This document shows positions 6,328 to 9,132 of a DNA stretch of 9,132 nt, in pieces (position 1 is the stretch's first letter; every line of letters starts with the position of its first letter). The position numbers and the translations under genes were made by a program. This DNA is from CAYNYM01 sp964644375. Lineage in GTDB: Bacteria > Desulfobacterota > DSM-4660 > Desulfatiglandales > HGW-15. Under the pieces are notes generated by a model. That model did not search any database. It saw only the letters and a program-made list of their open reading frames with translations, and was not told the DNA's origin. The stretch spans positions 1-9,132 of the forward strand of contig CAZXWJ010000168.1 of assembly GCA_964644375.1 (NCBI GenBank). The letters run 5' to 3'.

Positions 6328-7182
6328 ATGGAAATCAAAATATTGGGCGTTGTCGGGGCCGGACAGATGGGGGCCGGCATCGCGCAGGTGGCGGCCGCAA
6401 ACGGGCTGTCCGTGCTGATGAACGACATCCGTGACGAGTTTGTGGAAAGGGGTTTTTCCGCCATTGAAACCAGCCTGGGACGTTTGGTCAAAAAGGGCAA
6501 GATCAACGAAGAAGACCAGAAGACCATTCTCACAAGGATCGAGGGCACAACCGCCATCAGCGACATGGCCAAGGCCGACTTTGTGGTCGAAGCGGCAACT
6601 GAAAATGAGGATCTGAAGCTCAAGATTTTTCGGGATCTCGACGAGGCCTGTAAAGAAGGGGTCATCCTTGCCAGTAACACCTCATCCATATCCATCACCA
6701 AGATCGCCGGGGTCACCGGGAGACCGGACAAAATCATAGGCATGCACTTCATGAATCCCGTTCCCGTGATGAAACACGTCGAAGTGATCAAAGGTCTGGC
6801 GACTTCGGACGAAACCCTTGAAACGACAAACGATCTGGCCAAAAAGGTGGGGAAAATCGCCGTGCCTGCGAATGATTCTCCCGGTTTTATCGTCAACCGC
6901 ATCCTGATTCCCATGATCAACGAGGCCATTTACGCCCTTTACGAGGGTGTGGGAACGGCACCGGACATTGACGAAAACATGAAACTGGGTGCGAATCATC
7001 CCATGGGGCCGCTGGCTCTGGCCGATCTCATCGGCCTGGACACCTGCCTGGCCATCATGAAGGTGCTCCATGCCGGGCTCGGGGATTCAAAATACCGTCC
7101 CTGTCCTTTGCTCATCAAGTATGTTGATGCGGGTTGGGTCGGAAGGAAGAGCGGGAAAGGCTTCTACGATTACCAGGGTTAG
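6328..7182 (+). CDS. 3-hydroxyacyl-CoA dehydrogenase, probably 3-hydroxybutyryl-CoA dehydrogenase
   Basis: This 284-residue enzyme has the usual length for short-chain Hbd/PaaH proteins, which oxidise (S)-3-hydroxybutyryl-CoA to acetoacetyl-CoA with NAD(P) or run the reverse reaction. The N-terminal Rossmann fold has G10-x-G12-x2-G15 (GVVGAGQMGAGIAQ) and an acidic residue, D33, at the end of the second strand, which favours NAD. Active-site residues fit the family: Ser119/Ser120 in SNTSSISI, His140 in GMHFMNPVP, Glu152 and Asn190 in GFIVNRI. The C-terminal domain has the signature NHPMGPLALADLIGLD (223-238). AAGGAGGA about 9 bases before the ATG is a strong ribosome binding site. In anaerobes it works in beta-oxidation or in the crotonyl-CoA branch of aromatic degradation. 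Crotonase and carboxyltransferase genes lie 3 kb away on the other strand. No partner gene adjoins it directly. Confidence 0.92.
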   Translation: MEIKILGVVGAGQMGAGIAQVAAANGLSVLMNDIRDEFVERGFSAIETSLGRLVKKGKINEEDQKTILTRIEGTTAISDMAKADFVVEAATENEDLKLKIFRDLDEACKEGVILASNTSSISITKIAGVTGRPDKIIGMHFMNPVPVMKHVEVIKGLATSDETLETTNDLAKKVGKIAVPANDSPGFIVNRILIPMINEAIYALYEGVGTAPDIDENMKLGANHPMGPLALADLIGLDTCLAIMKVLHAGLGDSKYRPCPLLIKYVDAGWVGRKSGKGFYDYQG

Positions 7183-7248
7183 CCCGAATCCATTGCCTAA
7201 GTTGTATCTCATGCCTGGAATCAGAACATTGGGGTTAGGGAATATTAT

Positions 7249-7277
7249 TTGTCCGTATAACAGTTCCGTGTTATTTT
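7249..7277 (+). promoter_or_regulatory. Candidate sigma-70-type promoter of the response regulator gene
   Basis: TTGTCC (7249-7254) and TATTTT (7272-7277) each match 4 of 6 consensus bases and are separated by 17 bases. The pair ends 33 bases before the response regulator start, in a gap of about 130 bases. This is consensus matching by eye only. Confidence 0.3.
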
Positions 7278-7310
7278 AAAGTGTATTTCAATCCTTATGG
7301 AGCACATATC

Positions 7311-7679
7311 ATGGCAAAGATACTGATTGTCGACGACGAGGAGCATATCCGGTTTCTTTATTCAGAGGAGTTGACCGAGGCCGGCTACGAAGTCATTACG
7401 GCGGAAAGCGGATACAAACTGCTTGAAAAAATCGAAGCGGAAAAGCCGGACCTCATCGTCCTGGATATCAAGATGGTCGATTATAACGGATTGGATCTTC
7501 TTCAGGATATTCGAAATAGGTTCTATGATTTGCCTGTTGTGCTCTGTACGGCCTATGACACCTTCAAGGAGGACATGAAATCCATCGCTGCAGACTTCTA
7601 CGTCATCAAGTCCTTTGATCTGACGGAACTGAGGAACAAGATCGCCATGGCCCTGGAAGCCGGCCCAACGGCGAAATGA
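7311..7679 (+). CDS. Stand-alone response regulator receiver domain protein
   Basis: The 122-residue product is one CheY-like receiver domain with no output domain. The acidic pocket is D8-D9 (ILIVDDEE), the phosphorylated aspartate is D52 (LIVLDIKM), and the switch residues are T80 (VLCTAYD) and K100 (YVIKSFD). All conserved residues are present, so it should be phosphorylatable. The start at 7311 follows GGAG at about 9-base spacing; an upstream in-frame ATG at 7281 would add 10 residues but place that site inside the gene. Single receivers act as phosphorelay intermediates, motility switches or protein-binding regulators. No histidine kinase or chemotaxis gene is in the window, so its partner is encoded elsewhere. 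It is probably monocistronic, with a candidate promoter upstream and a strong terminator downstream. Confidence 0.9.
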   Translation: MAKILIVDDEEHIRFLYSEELTEAGYEVITAESGYKLLEKIEAEKPDLIVLDIKMVDYNGLDLLQDIRNRFYDLPVVLCTAYDTFKEDMKSIAADFYVIKSFDLTELRNKIAMALEAGPTAK

Positions 7680-7706
7680 CCCCTTGATCTTTAAAAGGAT
7701 AAGCAG

Positions 7707-7730
7707 AAACCCGCTTCGGCGGGTTTTTTT
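7707..7730 (+). terminator. Rho-independent terminator with UUCG tetraloop
   Basis: AAACCCGC (7707-7714) pairs perfectly with GCGGGTTT (7719-7726) around a TTCG loop, and the T-run continues to 7730. It ends the response regulator transcript 27 bases after the stop codon. The T-run overlaps the stop codon of the convergent rlmH gene (7729-7731). The opposite strand has only three T residues after the stem, so termination there is probably weaker. Confidence 0.92.
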
Positions 7731-8202
7731 ATTTGTGGTACTTCTCCCCCCTCATAATCGTAAAGGCCCGGTAAAGCTGTTCAAGAAAAATCAACCGCGT
7801 CATTTCATGCGTCAGCGTAAGTTTGGAGAGTGACACGACTTCATGGGCACTTGTCAGGATATCTTTAGACAGACCCAAGGGTCCCCCGATGACAAAGCAG
7901 ACCCATCCCCCCACTTCAATGGACAATCGCTCCAACCAACCGGCAAGGCCTTTCGAATCACGGGCACGTCCCGACCGGTCAAGGGCGACCAGATAGTCCC
8001 GCGGCGTCACCTTTCGGGTCAGGGCCTTACCCTCTAGGTCAAGGATATTCGGCTCCGGTCGGCCTTTCTTGATCTTGACGGGTTTGACCTCCTCCCATTC
8101 AACCTGGGCGTAATTTTTGAGCCGATCGAGATAGAGGGTCTCCCCCTCTCTGAGATAACCGGCCCTGGTTCGGTCAACAACGATCAGTCTAATCCTGAGC
8201 AT
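7729..8202 (-). CDS. rlmH: 23S rRNA (pseudouridine1915-N3)-methyltransferase RlmH
   Basis: The 157-residue product matches the normal size of RlmH (about 155-160), a SPOUT-class trefoil-knot enzyme that uses S-adenosylmethionine to methylate pseudouridine 1915 of 23S rRNA on assembled 70S ribosomes. Family marks are LVALDRSGR in the middle, FVIGGPLGLS (the SAM-binding knot loop), LSKLTLTHEMTRLIFLEQ, and the end YRAFTIMRGEKYHK, which fits the nearly invariant C-terminal tail ending in Y-H-K. I chose the ATG at 8202 because it gives the family N-terminus (MLRIRLIVV). It has no good ribosome binding site but overlaps the end of the upstream phosphatase gene by 14 bases, which points to translational coupling. 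It converges on the response regulator gene and shares its terminator hairpin. Confidence 0.93.
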   Translation of the reverse strand: MLRIRLIVVDRTRAGYLREGETLYLDRLKNYAQVEWEEVKPVKIKKGRPEPNILDLEGKALTRKVTPRDYLVALDRSGRARDSKGLAGWLERLSIEVGGWVCFVIGGPLGLSKDILTSAHEVVSLSKLTLTHEMTRLIFLEQLYRAFTIMRGEKYHK

Positions 8203-8674
8203 GGTTCGATGCATCAGGAGAGGCGGCCAGGCTCTCGGAGAGAGACTTGACGGCCATATCGATTTGGACCTCGGCAAGACGGTAGTGGTAGGTCGTTCTT
8301 CCAAAGGGATCAATAATCTCTTCAGCGCCCGGCACCACTGCGGTGTATTTCAAAAGAAGCGCAACCTTGTCTTTGATCTCGGGCCAGGATTCCTCGATCA
8401 TACGCACGTGTTCCTTTTCCATGACCAGGATCAGGTCCGCCCATTCGGCCTCCTGTTCGGTCATCCGCCTGGCCTCATGGTTGGGGATGGGAATTCCCCT
8501 TTCTTCAAGATACTCGATCATCAGGGGATCCGGAGGACTCCCCGAATAGGCATGGAGACCTGCTGAGGCGACGGTCACCTTTTTCAACTTCCGGGCGCGT
8601 ATTTCCTCTCGCATCAGCACTTCTGCCAAAAAACTTCTGCTGACATTTCCGGTACACACAAATAAAATATTCAT
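8189..8674 (-). CDS. Low-molecular-weight protein tyrosine phosphatase family protein
   Basis: The 161-residue protein carries the signature P-loop C7-x5-R13 (VCTGNVSRS) at its N-terminus and the late catalytic acid in D122-P123 (IDPFG), the two essential parts of LMW-PTP enzymes. These hydrolyse phosphotyrosine through a phosphocysteine intermediate; related proteins are protein-arginine phosphatases (YwlE) or arsenate reductases. The P-loop residue that separates arginine from tyrosine phosphatases is Thr in YwlE and Ile in tyrosine enzymes; here it is Val11, closer to the tyrosine type. The usual Cys after it is Ser12. The start at 8674 gives the normal family N-terminus (MNILFVCTGN); an in-frame ATG at 8698 would add 8 residues. 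It lies 90 bases after the threonine synthase gene and overlaps rlmH, so a three-gene transcript is likely. No tyrosine kinase or exopolysaccharide gene is in view. Confidence 0.87.
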   Translation of the reverse strand: MNILFVCTGNVSRSFLAEVLMREEIRARKLKKVTVASAGLHAYSGSPPDPLMIEYLEERGIPIPNHEARRMTEQEAEWADLILVMEKEHVRMIEESWPEIKDKVALLLKYTAVVPGAEEIIDPFGRTTYHYRLAEVQIDMAVKSLSESLAASPDASNHAQD

Positions 8675-8747
8675 CGGTTTCCGATACTTGGTGCTCATAA
8701 TTGAATCAACCGTATTCAGCCAAGACCTGCGATGTTTCAAAAGCTAC

Positions 8748-8766
8748 AACGCATGCGCTATGCGTT
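8748..8766. repeat. Perfect inverted repeat at the threonine synthase stop codon
   Basis: AACGCAT (8748-8754) and ATGCGTT (8760-8766) form a 7-bp stem around the 5-base loop GCGCT, overlapping the TAA stop (8765-8767) of the minus-strand gene. The following minus-strand sequence (GTAGCTTTTG) has only a weak T-run, so it may be a partial terminator or a processing hairpin between this gene and the phosphatase gene. Confidence 0.45.
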
Positions 8767-9132
8767 ACTTCTTTTCAAGGTCCAGGATTCGAGCGATTTC
8801 AGCGGCCATACCCTGGACGAACCGGTCCAGATCCTTCCCCTCAAGCGGTTTGCCGGATTCGGGAAACTTTCTGATGGTTTCGGGTCTTACCAGCATGGGG
8901 GCATTAGTCAATTCCGATCTCGGCGTGACGCCGAATTCGGGAGGAAATGTGTCATTGAAATACATTTCCTGGAAACCCATAAATTTCAGCATATGGGCCG
9001 TCGAATCAAGGATGCCCGTTTCCCCTTTTCGGACAAGCCCCTCATCAACCGCCTTTTTGAACCCGGCCATGGATTCTCCGCCCTGCGTGCAGGCAATGTT
9101 CCCGTTTCGATTGGCCGTGATCATGGCATCCA
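8765..9132 (-). CDS. thrC: Threonine synthase, C-terminal part (5' end off the window)
   Basis: The minus-strand frame is open to the right edge, so only the last 121 complete codons and the stop are present; an internal ATG at 9124 is not the true start. The visible part includes NRNGNIACTQGGESMAG followed by a stretch with ILDSTAHMLKFMGFQEMYF, which I recognise as the end of the PLP-dependent threonine synthase type found in many Desulfobacterota and related bacteria. The enzyme converts O-phosphohomoserine to threonine and phosphate in the cytoplasm. The PLP-binding lysine and the bulk of the catalytic domain lie outside the window, so another fold-type II PLP enzyme cannot be fully excluded. 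The stop codon lies in a perfect inverted repeat, and the phosphatase gene follows 90 bases later on the same strand. Confidence 0.7.
   Translation of the reverse strand, partial: DAMITANRNGNIACTQGGESMAGFKKAVDEGLVRKGETGILDSTAHMLKFMGFQEMYFNDTFPPEFGVTPRSELTNAPMLVRPETIRKFPESGKPLEGKDLDRFVQGMAAEIARILDLEKK

Noticed and set aside
5473..8716. 13-base sequence ATCAACCGTATTC present near the end of the antiporter gene and again upstream of the phosphatase gene
   Set aside because: A single short match between a coding and a non-coding site, with no flanking similarity, is expected by chance in a window of this size.

Overview
The window looks like a chromosomal segment of an anaerobic, metabolically versatile Desulfobacterota-type bacterium (the former sulfate-reducing or syntrophic Deltaproteobacteria). 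This is inferred from gene content, with no rRNA or other phylogenetic marker present. The content is acyl-CoA metabolism genes next to a heterodisulfide-reductase-like Fe-S protein, single-domain signalling genes, and a YkgJ-type cysteine-cluster protein. I see no transposase, integrase, tRNA, rRNA or CRISPR array.

Left part, minus strand, read right to left (3354 to 1): a crotonase-superfamily gene, a biotin-dependent carboxyltransferase (PccB/MmdA type), and an Fe-S protein with two N-terminal cysteine motifs and a CCG-type C-terminal half that runs off the left edge. Gaps are about 113 and 52 bases and all three share a strand, so they probably form one acyl-CoA operon. The crotonase lacks both glutamates of the classical hydratase site. 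No biotin carboxylase or biotin carrier lies beside the carboxyltransferase.

Middle (3355-3938): about 580 bases with no recognisable gene, separating the minus-strand operon from divergent plus-strand genes. It holds two terminator-like hairpins, both oriented for minus-strand transcription, hence in the possible leader of the crotonase operon.

Centre, plus strand (3939-7679): a YkgJ-family protein followed after 6 bases by a CPA2-type cation/proton antiporter; then a universal stress protein, a 3-hydroxyacyl-CoA dehydrogenase (3-hydroxybutyryl-CoA dehydrogenase type) with a strong ribosome binding site, and a stand-alone receiver-domain response regulator ending in a textbook UUCG-loop terminator.

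Right part, minus strand (9132 to 7729): the C-terminal end of a probable threonine synthase, a low-molecular-weight protein tyrosine phosphatase, and the 23S rRNA methyltransferase RlmH, whose start overlaps the end of the phosphatase gene. These converge with the response regulator at the shared terminator hairpin.

Working together: the carboxyltransferase, crotonase and hydroxyacyl-CoA dehydrogenase fit reversible C3-C5 acyl-CoA conversions such as those at the end of anaerobic aromatic or fatty acid degradation, and the Fe-S protein could handle the associated electrons. That pathway reading is inference. The most unusual parts are the atypical crotonase/carboxyltransferase/Fe-S trio and the hairpin-containing leader before it.
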